This document shows, piece after piece, positions 34,555 through 44,642 of a stretch of DNA of 64,000 bases; position 1 is the stretch's first letter, and each line of letters opens with the position of its first letter. Made by a program: the position numbers and the translations under genes. The DNA is taken from the NCBI RefSeq assembly GCF_013009345.1, contig NZ_JABELE010000010.1:104768-168767 (forward strand), given 5' to 3'. The stretch comes from Acinetobacter geminorum. Lineage in GTDB: Bacteria; Pseudomonadota; Gammaproteobacteria; Pseudomonadales; Moraxellaceae. A model generated the notes under the pieces. That model had not been told where the DNA came from and searched no databases. It saw only the letters and a program-made list of their open reading frames with translations.

Positions 34555-35418
34555 ATGAATCTGATTGAACAACTACAAAGTAAAATTGAACAGGCGCGAA
34601 CTCTTTATAAAGAGTTCCGCCTGTATGATTTGGGGAGTTTTGCTTTAAACCGTTTTACGCCAAAAGATGGTTTTGAACAGGTTCCAAATGTTCGTTATGG
34701 GCTAAAACCGCGTCACCGTTTGGATATTTATCGATCTGTTAAAAAACTAGCACATCAGCCCCTTATTGTTTTTGTACATGGTGGTGCTTGGCAACATGGT
34801 AATAAGCGAGATTATCTTTTTATTGGTGAGACGTTTGCTAAAGAAGGCTATGACGTTGCAGTTATCAACTATCAACTAGCTCCTAAAAATATTTTTCCGA
34901 GTTTTGTTGATGACTTGACACAGGCACTGAATTATTTACATCAAAACCAAGACAAACTAGAAATTTCTACAGAAAATGTTGTGCTTATGGGACATTCAGC
35001 AGGGGCATTTAATGTAATGTCTGCTGTTTATCACCCAAAACCAAATCCTATTCAATGTTTAGGTAATATTAAGGCGATTTTTGGTTTAGCTGGACCTTAT
35101 CATTTTGATTATAAGGGTGACCCACTAGCTGAAGATGCTTTTGATCAAAGTATTTCTTATCAAGAGGTGATGCCATACTATTTCGTCAATCAAAATAGTA
35201 TTAAACATTACTTGCTCATGGCTGAAAATGATCAGCTTGTCGGTAAAGAAAATACGTTGGATTTGGATCGCGCTTTAAGACAGAGTGGAAATCACAGCCA
35301 TATCGCTGTGATTCCTAAAACTGGACATATTACAATTTTGGCCAGTCTTTCTAGTTTTATTAGTCACTATTTCAGAACGAAAAGAACGATCTTACATTTT
35401 CTTGAAGAAGTGTTTTAA
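34555..35418 (+). CDS. Alpha/beta hydrolase, carboxylesterase-like
   Basis: A 287-residue hydrolase of the esterase/lipase (BD-FAE/HSL-like) group. The oxyanion motif HGGAW is at about 75-79 and the nucleophile elbow GHSAG at 146-150 with S148; the acid and base are probably the Asp in ENDQLVG and the His in KTGHITIL. No signal peptide is seen, so it is cytoplasmic. The start lies three bases beyond the lipoprotein stop, suggesting coupling with it. The substrate cannot be told from the sequence. Confidence 0.82.
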   Translation: MNLIEQLQSKIEQARTLYKEFRLYDLGSFALNRFTPKDGFEQVPNVRYGLKPRHRLDIYRSVKKLAHQPLIVFVHGGAWQHGNKRDYLFIGETFAKEGYDVAVINYQLAPKNIFPSFVDDLTQALNYLHQNQDKLEISTENVVLMGHSAGAFNVMSAVYHPKPNPIQCLGNIKAIFGLAGPYHFDYKGDPLAEDAFDQSISYQEVMPYYFVNQNSIKHYLLMAENDQLVGKENTLDLDRALRQSGNHSHIAVIPKTGHITILASLSSFISHYFRTKRTILHFLEEVF

Positions 35419-35446
35419 ACGAGAGTTTCGTTTAAAACACGGCAGA

Positions 35447-36190
35447 TTATCTGGCTTGGGTAATCTGCATAATCATTGAATGAGCAATACTTCCTTTAAA
35501 CGGAATCTCAGGTAATTGATCAATTTTGAAGAATTGTGCATCTGCAATTTCTTCTTCTTGAAGCTTAATTTCACCCGACTCATATTCTGCCCGAAATGCC
35601 ACCATAAGGTTACTTGGGAATGGCCAAGGCTGACTTGACATATATTGAATATTTTTGAGTTTTAAACCTACTTCTTCAAAGGCTTCACGTTGTACTGCTT
35701 CTTCAAGTGTTTCGCCTACCTCAACAAAACCTGCAATCAAACCATACATATTAGTTTTGTTATGGACTGATTTAGCCAGCAAGATTTCATCATCACCACG
35801 AGTGATGACGGTAATAATGCAAGGGTTTACACGAGGATACTGGTGGTAGCGACAAGAAGGGCATACCATTGCATATTCGGTTGGATGAACTTCTGTCGGA
35901 TGTCCACAGTGGCTACAAAACTTATGGTTACGTCGCCATTCAAGTAATTGAACAGCACGGCTCGCTTGCAAAAACTGTTCTTTCGACCAGCTGGTAATAA
36001 GCTGGCGAATTGGAACAAGTTGTAAGCCTTCGGGGATAGATTCCTCAGCAAGCAAGTCACGTGCAATGACTTGCTCATCATGAGTGAAAAGTAAATCACT
36101 TGCTAACTTTTCTACTTTGGGTAGTTGGAGATTCTGGTCAACCAGTAATTGTTGATGATGGAAAATATAAGCAAGTGATAATTCAGACAT
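35447..36190 (-). CDS. nudC: NADH pyrophosphatase / NAD-cap hydrolase NudC
   Basis: NudC is a Nudix hydrolase that cleaves NADH and removes NAD caps from RNA. The 247-residue protein has the zinc ribbon with two cysteine pairs (CSHCG and CPSCR) at about 98-116, then the Nudix box GFVEVGETLEEAVQREAFEEVG at about 160-181 and the NudC-type SQPWPFPSNLM motif, which is diagnostic of the NADH pyrophosphatase subgroup. Its start shares one base with the stop of the preceding fimL-like gene, so they form an operon. Confidence 0.95.
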   Translation of the reverse strand: MSELSLAYIFHHQQLLVDQNLQLPKVEKLASDLLFTHDEQVIARDLLAEESIPEGLQLVPIRQLITSWSKEQFLQASRAVQLLEWRRNHKFCSHCGHPTEVHPTEYAMVCPSCRYHQYPRVNPCIITVITRGDDEILLAKSVHNKTNMYGLIAGFVEVGETLEEAVQREAFEEVGLKLKNIQYMSSQPWPFPSNLMVAFRAEYESGEIKLQEEEIADAQFFKIDQLPEIPFKGSIAHSMIMQITQAR

Positions 36191-37833
36191 TAAGCTGCCT
36201 TTTTTTGAAGTTGTTGACTACTCGACAATGCTACATTAAACATGGATTGTAGAACAGGTTGTTTATTTTTTAAATTGTCAACTAACATGTCAATGCCTGC
36301 CAATACGTTAAAAATACAGTGAATTTGGTCTGTATTAAAAGGCTGGTTTTGTTCAAGTTGCTCTTGAACAAATTGGGCAGTTTGGAGTAAAGCATGTTGT
36401 TGAGTCGTGCTTCCTAAAAATTCGGCTGCACCCGCTAACTCTTTTAATGAACCTGCAATGGCTTCAATATTTTGTGTCTGGTCATTAGCGTATAAGCTAA
36501 GACTTTGGCAGATAAAATCAATTAAATTTTTTGTTTCGGTAAGCAAGGCTTGATGAGCTTCATCAAGACGATCTAAAGAAATAGCCGTATTATTCACGCT
36601 AAGTTGTAGACGATTTGACGTGTAATTGCGTACCAAAATACCAATTGAGTTCATGGCAGATAAAATGCTGTTCATCAGCTGCTGAGCATAGTTTTCGTCA
36701 CTTAAAATGTTAAGTTGACTTAAACTGCTGGCTTGTTGAGAAAGCGCAGATGAGGCTTCATCAAGGTTTAGGAGTTTAAAGGTATGAGCCAGTTGTAAAA
36801 GATTCGCTTGTAGTTGCTGTGCTTTTTCAGGTGACATATTTTGGTAGTTGTATTCAATATCGTTTCGTACCTTATTCATTTCATCCAAGATTAATTGGCT
36901 GACTGTATGCATAGTGTCGAAGTCAGGACCAAAAAGATGACGACTTAAAACGAGTAATTGAGTGTCAGTTGGAGTTTCATCACCAATATGAAGTTGGCTA
37001 CGAATATGGTGAGCAATCTCATCTTCTTGAGCGATGACAATACTTAAAATATCTGCGAATGCCGCTAAATTAGGTTCAAAACTTTCGGGTGCTGCCAAAA
37101 ATAGAGCAATATGACTTTCAATATTAATCAGTACACGTAGGCGTGAATCATTTAAAAGTAGGTTATCAATATGGTTAAAAGCATAATTGACGAGCTGCCA
37201 ATACTTTTGGCTTGGCTGAGTGTTCGCTATGCTGACCAAATAGGTTGCAATAAGTTTAAAGGCTTGAAAATTCTGAGCTGATGCTGTCTTTTTTAAAAAT
37301 TGGTGTAGAGATAGTTTATATAGTTGATGGATGAATTGAGTTTTTTCCTTAATTAATATTTCAGGCAACGGCAATTCAAGCGAAGTATTTGCAAGTAAAG
37401 GGACAATAGCTTGTCCTGATGTAGTCAGTGGCTTATTTAAAGCTAATTCTAAATTATTTAAAGTCGTAAGGAGAAATTGTGGAACTTGTATTTCACGCAA
37501 ACAGATAAATTCAATATAACGCTTTACCATGGTCGTGCCTTCGCTTAGGGCAACCACATCATCCGTATTAATTTGGGCTGGATTCGCAATAATTTTTTGC
37601 ATCAACTCAGTCGAATATTGAGTGATTTTTGCAAGATAAGGAACATCAATTAAGCGTAGAACTTGAGTGCATTGCTTAAACTGTTCTAATGCATCATCAA
37701 TACCAAAAGGGAGGGTTTGTTCTTCAATTAAGGTACTTACTGCACCTTCAACCAGTTTTATTGAACGATCAATTTCATGTTTAATGATGAGTAAAGCTGT
37801 TGGATCGAAATGAATCGACGTATGCTCAGACAT
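36190..37833 (-). CDS. fimL: FimL-like protein (ChpA N-terminal-like)
   Basis: A 547-residue helical protein resembling FimL of Pseudomonas, which is related to the N-terminal part of the ChpA chemotaxis kinase and is needed for twitching motility and cAMP signalling. Recognition comes from the N-terminal DPTALLIIKHEIDRSIKLVE, the Hpt-like helical repeats with LRLIDVPYLAKI, and the overall size. There is no kinase domain and the phospho-accepting histidine of true Hpt modules is not evident. ATG 37833 follows AAGGGGAA by a good spacing; a TTG-like extension upstream is unlikely. It overlaps nudC by one base. Confidence 0.65.
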   Translation of the reverse strand: MSEHTSIHFDPTALLIIKHEIDRSIKLVEGAVSTLIEEQTLPFGIDDALEQFKQCTQVLRLIDVPYLAKITQYSTELMQKIIANPAQINTDDVVALSEGTTMVKRYIEFICLREIQVPQFLLTTLNNLELALNKPLTTSGQAIVPLLANTSLELPLPEILIKEKTQFIHQLYKLSLHQFLKKTASAQNFQAFKLIATYLVSIANTQPSQKYWQLVNYAFNHIDNLLLNDSRLRVLINIESHIALFLAAPESFEPNLAAFADILSIVIAQEDEIAHHIRSQLHIGDETPTDTQLLVLSRHLFGPDFDTMHTVSQLILDEMNKVRNDIEYNYQNMSPEKAQQLQANLLQLAHTFKLLNLDEASSALSQQASSLSQLNILSDENYAQQLMNSILSAMNSIGILVRNYTSNRLQLSVNNTAISLDRLDEAHQALLTETKNLIDFICQSLSLYANDQTQNIEAIAGSLKELAGAAEFLGSTTQQHALLQTAQFVQEQLEQNQPFNTDQIHCIFNVLAGIDMLVDNLKNKQPVLQSMFNVALSSSQQLQKKAA

Positions 37834-37962
37834 AAACGTTCCCCTTTGCAAAAAATCAATTGTTATATTCGTAGTGCTCAATAATTTGAGCTAAAAATCT
37901 ATGTGACTAATATAACTTAACTTGCAAAGGGGAAAAGCTAAAAACACTAAAGAATCAAAAAT

Positions 37963-39312
37963 TTATTTTGCAAAAAGGCAAGGTTCTCCGTGTTTTTCCT
38001 CATATTCTTTGACCCAAGTCTCATGTGTATTTAACTCTTCATCTGAAGGGTAAATTACAGGGAGATCAATTTGAACTCTGCTTCTATTGGTTGTTTGCTG
38101 GCTATTTTCACTCTGAGATAAGGCATCTATATCAAAAGAAACCTGACCACCAGTCATTGCCAAGTAAACATCAGCAAGAATTTCAGCATCGAGTAATGCG
38201 CCGTGGAAAGTACGGTCACGTGCTGGAATTTCATAACGTCTTACAAGCGCATCAAGGGAGTTTTTTTGTCCCGGATGTTTGTTTTTCGCTAAAGCTAAAG
38301 TATCCGTTACCTCACATACTTCAGAAAGTGCAGGAAGCCCAACGCGTTTAAACTCCATATCGAGGAAGTTCATATCGAAGGTCGCGTTATGGGCAATAAT
38401 CTCTGCACCTTTGAGATAATCAAATAAGGTGTCAGCAATGTCCGCATAGAGCGGTTTATCTTTTAAGAAATCATCACTGATCCCGTGGATGTTTTCTGAG
38501 TCTCCCACTGGTTTTTGTGGGTTAATATAAATATGAATCGAACTACCCGTAAGTTTACGGTTAATCATCTCAATCGCGCCCACCTCAATAATGCGGTCGC
38601 CATCTTGGAAATAAAAACCAGTAGTTTCCGTATCGAGAATGAGTTGTCGAGGACCTTGTAATTTTAATTTGGCTTCGGTCACAACGATTTGAGGATGAAT
38701 GTTATTGGTTGGCTGCTTACTTTCTTGTTCGGCAGTTTCAACTTCAATAATTTCTTCGGTTACTTCAATCACCTCAACTTCTTCAGTTGCGTCAGCCAGA
38801 TCAAACCCGAAAGGGTCATCTAGCAACCAGTCCTGTTCAGGCTTTTTTATATCTTGCGATACAGTGGCAGACTGTGGTTGCTTGAGTTCTTTCGCAGTTT
38901 TGTCTGCACCTAAATTAGCAAGCTGGTCTGCCATTTCATTGCCTGGATGTCCTGCATGGCCTTTAATCCAGTTCCACTCAATATTTCTACCTGCACATAC
39001 AGCATCTAATTTCTGCCAAAGGTCAGGATTTTTTACATCTTTCCAGTTTTTCTTTTTCCAACCATGAATCCACTCAGTAATACCTTGCTTCACATAATTT
39101 GAATCTGTCCAGATAATCAAATGTGCATCGGCTGGGCAAAATGAAATACCTTCAATGGCAGCAGTGAGTTCCATACGGTTATTGGTCGTATCTGGCTCAC
39201 CGCCAAATAATTTATGTTCACCCTGCTCGGTAATGACATATGCGCCCCAACCACCTAAACCTGGATTGCCACGACATGCACCATCAACATACAGTGTGAT
39301 TGTTTGAGACAT
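37963..39312 (-). CDS. rnhA-dnaQ: Fused RNase HI and DNA polymerase III epsilon subunit
   Basis: One 449-residue protein joins two enzymes. Residues 1-145 are RNase HI (YVDGACRGNPGLGGWGAYV, NRMELTAAIEG, TDSNYVKQG, KGHAGHPGNEMAD), which removes RNA from RNA:DNA hybrids. An acidic, Glu/Val-rich linker covers about 146-218. Residues 219-449 are the DnaQ proofreading exonuclease (ILDTETTGF, HGISDDFL, IAHNATFDMNFLDMEF, HGALLDAEILADVYL). A clamp-binding-like QVSFDID follows the exonuclease domain. In E. coli rnhA and dnaQ are adjacent but separate and divergent. The fusion is known in Acinetobacter genomes and no frameshift is needed to read it. Confidence 0.93.
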   Translation of the reverse strand: MSQTITLYVDGACRGNPGLGGWGAYVITEQGEHKLFGGEPDTTNNRMELTAAIEGISFCPADAHLIIWTDSNYVKQGITEWIHGWKKKNWKDVKNPDLWQKLDAVCAGRNIEWNWIKGHAGHPGNEMADQLANLGADKTAKELKQPQSATVSQDIKKPEQDWLLDDPFGFDLADATEEVEVIEVTEEIIEVETAEQESKQPTNNIHPQIVVTEAKLKLQGPRQLILDTETTGFYFQDGDRIIEVGAIEMINRKLTGSSIHIYINPQKPVGDSENIHGISDDFLKDKPLYADIADTLFDYLKGAEIIAHNATFDMNFLDMEFKRVGLPALSEVCEVTDTLALAKNKHPGQKNSLDALVRRYEIPARDRTFHGALLDAEILADVYLAMTGGQVSFDIDALSQSENSQQTTNRSRVQIDLPVIYPSDEELNTHETWVKEYEEKHGEPCLFAK

Positions 39313-39544
39313 AAATCGAAACCTAAACTAAAAGAAAAAGAATTGAATATGGTGTATTGTATACGCAAAAAGTTCGGTTCCATCGTATCAAAGCAAGGTT
39401 TTTTTAATTTCTTGTAACATTTCCATGCAAATGACATTAAATTATTGCCTTGTCTATCTTGCATGCTTTACTACAATGGCATCGAAGACCTAGGGTTTGT
39501 GGGCAGACCCCAAAAAATATTACGCGAGTTGTTTGGAAGTTTTT

Positions 39545-42500
39545 ATGTATAAACCAACCACATTTGTGTGGCAGCCATCTGCAGCATCATTGTTTAAAAT
39601 TACCGTACTTAGCTCTGCGTTAGCTGCGTTGGGTATTACAACAGGCTGTTCATCGACTCCGCAATCTGCAAAAACCTCAAAATCGAAACAGGTCAGTGGT
39701 GCAGGTTATTTAGATGCGAGTAGTCTTGATTCATTAGAAGACTTACTTTCAGCAACTGATATGCGTGCTGTAGAGGGTGACCGTCTGCTTATTTTAAAGC
39801 ACGGTGATGTCTGGAAACGTATGTCTGTTGGTTTCAAAATGGATTTGAACCATTGGGATTCACGCATTGAAGCTCAGCGTAGTTGGTTTATTTCTCGTCA
39901 GCCTTATCTTGATCGTTTAAGTGCCCGTGCAAGTCGTTACTTGTACCATACAGTTAAAGAAGCTGAACGCCGTGGTTTGCCGACAGAGCTTGCATTATTA
40001 CCTGTAATTGAAAGTTCATATGACCCAGCTGCAACTAGTAGCGCCGCAGCAGCAGGTTTATGGCAGTTTATTCCGAGTACTGGCCGCATTTATGGCTTAA
40101 AACAAACAAGTATGTATGATGGCCGTCGAGATGTTGTTGAGTCGACTCGTGCTGCCTACGAGTTTTTAGGAAGCTTATATAACCAATTCGGTTCTTGGGA
40201 GCTTGCTTTAGCGGCTTATAACGCTGGACCAGGACGTATTCAACAAGCAATTAACCGAAATCAGGCAGCAGGTTTACCAACTGATTATTGGTCTTTAAAA
40301 TTACCTCAAGAAACCATGAACTATGTTCCGCGTTTCTTGGCTGTTGCCCAAATTATTAAAAATCCAAAAGCTTACGGTATTTCTTTACCACCAATTGCAA
40401 ATAGACCCCATTTCCGTGAAGTAACTTTATCTGCACCTTTATCTTTAAATGAAATTGCTTCTGTAGCTGGATTAAGCCGTTCGGAACTCTATGCATTAAA
40501 CCCAGGATATCGTGGTGAGATGGTGGATCCTGCAAGTCCAATGCGTATCTTGATTCCAGCAGATTTAAGTCCTTCAATTGATAATAAATTAAAAGGTATG
40601 AAGTCTGGCGGTGGTTCAGGTTGGTGGGCAAATGTGACTTCACCATCTAAGCCAGATGTAAGTGCTTCAACATCTGTGACAATTAAAACTACGCCTGCAA
40701 ATCAGGTTCAACCAGTTAAACCGTCAACACCTAGTAGAACAACGAGTAGCTCTACCACGGTAAAAACTTCAACTCCTCGTGGGTCTGATGCTTTAGCTGC
40801 GTTTGCAGCTTCGGCTGATGTACCAAGTGCTCCACGTATTCCTGTTGCTGTGACACCTGCGGCAAATATTAAGCAAGTGAAGACAGAGCCACCAATCTCG
40901 GCTGCAGAACGTGAAAAGATTTTAGCGGCAGTTCGAGCTGAAGGTGAGAAAGAAACAGTTCAACAAGCTTTAGAGCCACAACCAACGCAGGCTGAAAAAG
41001 ACCAAGTAGTTGCCGAGTTAAAAGCTATTGCACCACAAGGAACAGAAATTGTTGATCCTTATGATGGCAAAATTAAGTTAACTGCGATTCAAACAAGCCA
41101 GTCAGTTGCAGAGCAACAAGGTAAAGAAGTAAGTAAAGGTTTTGCATATCCAAAAACTTTAGCTGAAGACGTGACTGTTGCTAACTCTGAAGATGGGCGT
41201 CGCAATAAAGACAAACCTTATATTAAAACAGATACAGATGTAGTGGTTGTGCAGCCAAAAGGCAAACGCAGCACCTATACAGTTTTACCGGGTGATACTT
41301 TAGCCGTTATTGCGATGAAAAACGGCGTAAACTGGCGCGATGTTGCTAAGTGGAACCAGATTGATCCAGAAAAGACATTATATGTTGGTTCAACGCTTTA
41401 TCTTTATGACGCTAAGCCACAAGAAACTCAAACGACTTCAAAAAGCACAGCTAAACCAGATGTATATGTCGTTCAGGCTAACGATAGCTTAAGCGGTGTC
41501 GCAAATCAGTTTAATTTGTCAGTAAGACAATTGGCTGAATATAACGATTTATCAGTGACAGATGGATTATTTGTAGGGCAAAAACTACAGTTAAAAGAAC
41601 CAAAGAATAGTCGCTCAAGTGCTAAAGCGGAACCTAAAGCAGTTCAGGCAAGTGCAAAGCGTATAGCAACTAAAAGCTATACTGTGAAGCGCGGTGAATA
41701 CCTTAAATTAATTGCAGATCGTTATGCGCTCTCGAATCAGGAACTTGCTGAATTAACTCCGGGGTTAACTGCGGGCAGTAACTTAATGGTAGGCCAAAAA
41801 ATTAATGTGCCTACACAAGATATTTCTGTAGATGAAGTTGCTGAAACTAAGGCTTCTAGTAAATCTGAGAAAGCGACGCAAAGTGTTTCTTATAAAACAG
41901 AAAGCTATAAAGTACAGCGTGGTGATACTTTATCGAGTATCGCAACTAAATCAAAAATTAGCCTAGCTGAGTTGGCTGAGCTAAATAATTTAAAAGCAAA
42001 TAGCTATGTACAGCTTGGTCAAACTTTAAAGGTCCCAGCGGGCTTAAGTGTTCCAGAACAATACGTTGTACAGTCGGGTGATAGTTTAAATGCGATTGCA
42101 AGTAAATATAATTTGCAAACAAGCTATTTGGCTGACCTAAACGGTTTGTCTCGTACTGCTGGCTTGCGTGTTGGTCAACGCTTAAAACTAACAGGTACAG
42201 TTGAAGAAGCACCAACTAAATCTTCCAAAAATACTAAAGAAGAAACGCCAGAAACTTATACGGTTAAATCTGGTGATAGCTTAGGTAATATCGCTAATCG
42301 CTACCACTTGCAGCTAGATTACCTTGCTTCATTAAATGGTCTTTCACGCACCAGTAGCATTCGTATAGGACAACGCTTAAAGCTAACGGGTGATGTACCT
42401 ACAGTTGAAACAGCTAAAGTAGATACTAAGTCTTCAACTAAAACAGTTGCGGCTGGTAAAAATACTGAAAGATATACTGTTAAATCTGGTGAGTCTTTAA

Positions 42501-42760
42501 ATAGTATTGCGAGCCGTACGGGTATTTCAGTGCGTGAACTGGCTGAAATGAATGCATTAAAAGCAAATGCTAATTTACAACGTGGTCAAAATATTGTGAT
42601 TCCAAAAACTGTGGTGGAATACAAGGTGAAGCGTGGCGACACCTTGATCGGCCTTGCGAGTAAATATGGTTTAGAAACCAATTTCTTGGCTGAGCTGAAT
42701 AATTTAGCGCCTTCTACTCAGCTTCGCATTGGTGATGTGATTAAAGTGCCTAATTTGTAA
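39545..42760 (+). CDS. mltD: MltD-type lytic transglycosylase with many LysM repeats
   Basis: A lipoprotein of 1071 residues (lipobox GITTGC). The SLT domain at about 135-260 has the catalytic glutamate in LPVIESSYDPAATS and the motif AAGLWQFIPSTGRIYGL, followed by a family AYNAGPGR motif. It cuts glycan strands to 1,6-anhydromuropeptides in the periplasm. A LysM-like segment at about 315-360 and eight clear LysM modules in the C-terminal half (each starting YTVxxGDTL or similar, from about residue 590 to the end) bind peptidoglycan; E. coli MltD has two. A Ser/Thr/Pro/Ala-rich linker joins the halves. ATG 39545 follows GGAAG; an upstream in-frame TTG is unlikely. yejA starts 15 bases downstream. 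Confidence 0.93.
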   Translation: MYKPTTFVWQPSAASLFKITVLSSALAALGITTGCSSTPQSAKTSKSKQVSGAGYLDASSLDSLEDLLSATDMRAVEGDRLLILKHGDVWKRMSVGFKMDLNHWDSRIEAQRSWFISRQPYLDRLSARASRYLYHTVKEAERRGLPTELALLPVIESSYDPAATSSAAAAGLWQFIPSTGRIYGLKQTSMYDGRRDVVESTRAAYEFLGSLYNQFGSWELALAAYNAGPGRIQQAINRNQAAGLPTDYWSLKLPQETMNYVPRFLAVAQIIKNPKAYGISLPPIANRPHFREVTLSAPLSLNEIASVAGLSRSELYALNPGYRGEMVDPASPMRILIPADLSPSIDNKLKGMKSGGGSGWWANVTSPSKPDVSASTSVTIKTTPANQVQPVKPSTPSRTTSSSTTVKTSTPRGSDALAAFAASADVPSAPRIPVAVTPAANIKQVKTEPPISAAEREKILAAVRAEGEKETVQQALEPQPTQAEKDQVVAELKAIAPQGTEIVDPYDGKIKLTAIQTSQSVAEQQGKEVSKGFAYPKTLAEDVTVANSEDGRRNKDKPYIKTDTDVVVVQPKGKRSTYTVLPGDTLAVIAMKNGVNWRDVAKWNQIDPEKTLYVGSTLYLYDAKPQETQTTSKSTAKPDVYVVQANDSLSGVANQFNLSVRQLAEYNDLSVTDGLFVGQKLQLKEPKNSRSSAKAEPKAVQASAKRIATKSYTVKRGEYLKLIADRYALSNQELAELTPGLTAGSNLMVGQKINVPTQDISVDEVAETKASSKSEKATQSVSYKTESYKVQRGDTLSSIATKSKISLAELAELNNLKANSYVQLGQTLKVPAGLSVPEQYVVQSGDSLNAIASKYNLQTSYLADLNGLSRTAGLRVGQRLKLTGTVEEAPTKSSKNTKEETPETYTVKSGDSLGNIANRYHLQLDYLASLNGLSRTSSIRIGQRLKLTGDVPTVETAKVDTKSSTKTVAAGKNTERYTVKSGESLNSIASRTGISVRELAEMNALKANANLQRGQNIVIPKTVVEYKVKRGDTLIGLASKYGLETNFLAELNNLAPSTQLRIGDVIKVPNL

Positions 42761-42775
42761 AATAATTAGTCATTT

Positions 42776-44611
42776 ATGCATACATTAAATTTTCAACTGA
42801 GCCTGCTAGTCGGGCTCAGTGTCATTTCCCATAGTGTTTTTTCTGCACAGCAAACCACTTCATATATAGCGATTCATTCTAAGCCTAAGTATTTAGAAAT
42901 GATGGCTATGCCATATGCAAACCCTAATGCACCTAAAGGTGGTCTATTAAGTCAGGCAGCTCAAGGGACTTTTGATAACTTTAATAGTATGAATGGGAAG
43001 GGGAATGCTACAGAAGGCGTGAATTATCTTTTTGATACTTTAATGACCCAATCACTTGATGAGGTTGGAGTTTTATATCCGCTTTTGGCTCAGAAAGTGA
43101 GTTATGACCCAGAAAAAACACAATCAGTGACTTTTTATTTAAACCCTAAAGCGCGTTTTAGTAATGGGCAGCCAGTCACTGCGGCAGATGTTAAATTTAG
43201 TTTTGATGCTTATCAGACTAAATCTAATTTAGGTTTGCAAATGTACCTTGCTGATTTAGCAAAAACAGAAATAATAAACGCCTATCAAGTAAAGTTTAGT
43301 TTTAAGTCTACACATAACCCTAAAATGCCATTTATTTTGGCAACCTTACCCATTTATTCAAAAGCAGATTGGCAAAAAAAAGATTTTAGCCGAATTACCC
43401 TACAACCGATTATTGGTTCGGGGCCTTACGTGGTTGAACGAGTTGATCCGGGCAGAAGCATTAGTTATAAACGAAACCCGAATTATTGGGCAAAAGATTT
43501 ACCTATTAATAAGGGGCGTTATAACTTTGACCGCTTGAGATATGTTTATTATCGAAATTGGGATATTGCTTTTGAAGGATTTAAATCTGGGCAATACACT
43601 TTGCATGAAGAAACTAATCCTAAAAAATGGATAACAGATTACCGTTTTCTAGCCGTAAAAGCAGGGTTGGTTACTCAATATAAGTTTCGTCATCATAATC
43701 CTATCGCCACTGAAAGCTATGTTTTTAATACGCGACGAAAACCTTTAAATGATATTCGTTTTAGACAAGCTTTAACCTATGCGTATGACTTTGAATGGCA
43801 AAATAAAGCTTTGTTTTATGGACAATATCAGCGCCTACAAAGTTATTTTGAAAATAGTGTATTAGCAGCAACAGACCGACCTTCAAAAACTGAATTAGAG
43901 TTGTTAAAGCCGTTATTGCCTAAGTTATCTCCAATCATGCAGCAAGGTGTTTTAGCAAACTGGAAATACCCAGTGTCAGATGCGAGTGGATTTAACCGTC
44001 AGAATTTGTTAACTGCACGGCAATTACTGATACAAGCTGGCTATAAAGTTAAAGAAGGGCAGCTATTTACGCCTGAGGGAAAGAAAGTTCAGCTCGAATT
44101 TTTAATTCAGCAAGATGGTAAACAACGAACACTTCTACCTTTTATTCGTAACTTAAAAAAATTGGGCATTGCAGTTAATTTGCGTCAGGTTGATGCTCCG
44201 CAATATTTAGAACGGACTCGCCGTTACGATTTTGATATTACCACAATGAATTTGCCGCAATCTCTAAATCCGGGAAATGAACAAACTCAGTTTTGGGGGA
44301 GTGTAGCCGCAGCTCAGGATGGAAATTACAATTATGCTGGAATTCGCAATCCAGTGATTGATCAAGTGATTTCAAAACTCGTTGCGAGTAAAAGTCGTGA
44401 ACAACAGATTATTTATACTCGCATTCTCGATCGATTGCTTAGAGCTGGTTATTATCAAATCCCAACTTATGGTAAAGGTGAAAACTGGTATGCTTATTGG
44501 AATATGTATCAACAACCTAAAGTTAAACCAGCACTTTCTTCTGGGATAGAATATTGGTGGAGTGATACAAACAAAGCCAAAAAAGTTGCCAAATATCTAC
44601 ATCAACAATAA
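42776..44611 (+). CDS. yejA: Peptide ABC transporter substrate-binding protein (YejA-like)
   Basis: A 611-residue periplasmic solute-binding protein of the SBP_bac_5 family, YejA branch. A signal peptide ends near SVFSA. Family markers are MPYANPNAPKGG, the FDNFNSMNGKG segment, PLLAQKVSYDPEKTQSVTFYL, RFSNGQPVTAADVKFSFDAY and the later SLNPGNEQTQFWGS. In E. coli the transporter imports microcin C and peptides; related systems in alpha-proteobacteria import muropeptides. Only 15 bases separate it from mltD and no ribosome-binding site is visible, which suggests it depends on coupling to mltD. Confidence 0.9.
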   Translation: MHTLNFQLSLLVGLSVISHSVFSAQQTTSYIAIHSKPKYLEMMAMPYANPNAPKGGLLSQAAQGTFDNFNSMNGKGNATEGVNYLFDTLMTQSLDEVGVLYPLLAQKVSYDPEKTQSVTFYLNPKARFSNGQPVTAADVKFSFDAYQTKSNLGLQMYLADLAKTEIINAYQVKFSFKSTHNPKMPFILATLPIYSKADWQKKDFSRITLQPIIGSGPYVVERVDPGRSISYKRNPNYWAKDLPINKGRYNFDRLRYVYYRNWDIAFEGFKSGQYTLHEETNPKKWITDYRFLAVKAGLVTQYKFRHHNPIATESYVFNTRRKPLNDIRFRQALTYAYDFEWQNKALFYGQYQRLQSYFENSVLAATDRPSKTELELLKPLLPKLSPIMQQGVLANWKYPVSDASGFNRQNLLTARQLLIQAGYKVKEGQLFTPEGKKVQLEFLIQQDGKQRTLLPFIRNLKKLGIAVNLRQVDAPQYLERTRRYDFDITTMNLPQSLNPGNEQTQFWGSVAAAQDGNYNYAGIRNPVIDQVISKLVASKSREQQIIYTRILDRLLRAGYYQIPTYGKGENWYAYWNMYQQPKVKPALSSGIEYWWSDTNKAKKVAKYLHQQ

Positions 44612-44642
44612 AAAGCACCAGCCATAAAGGAAATCCTGTTAT

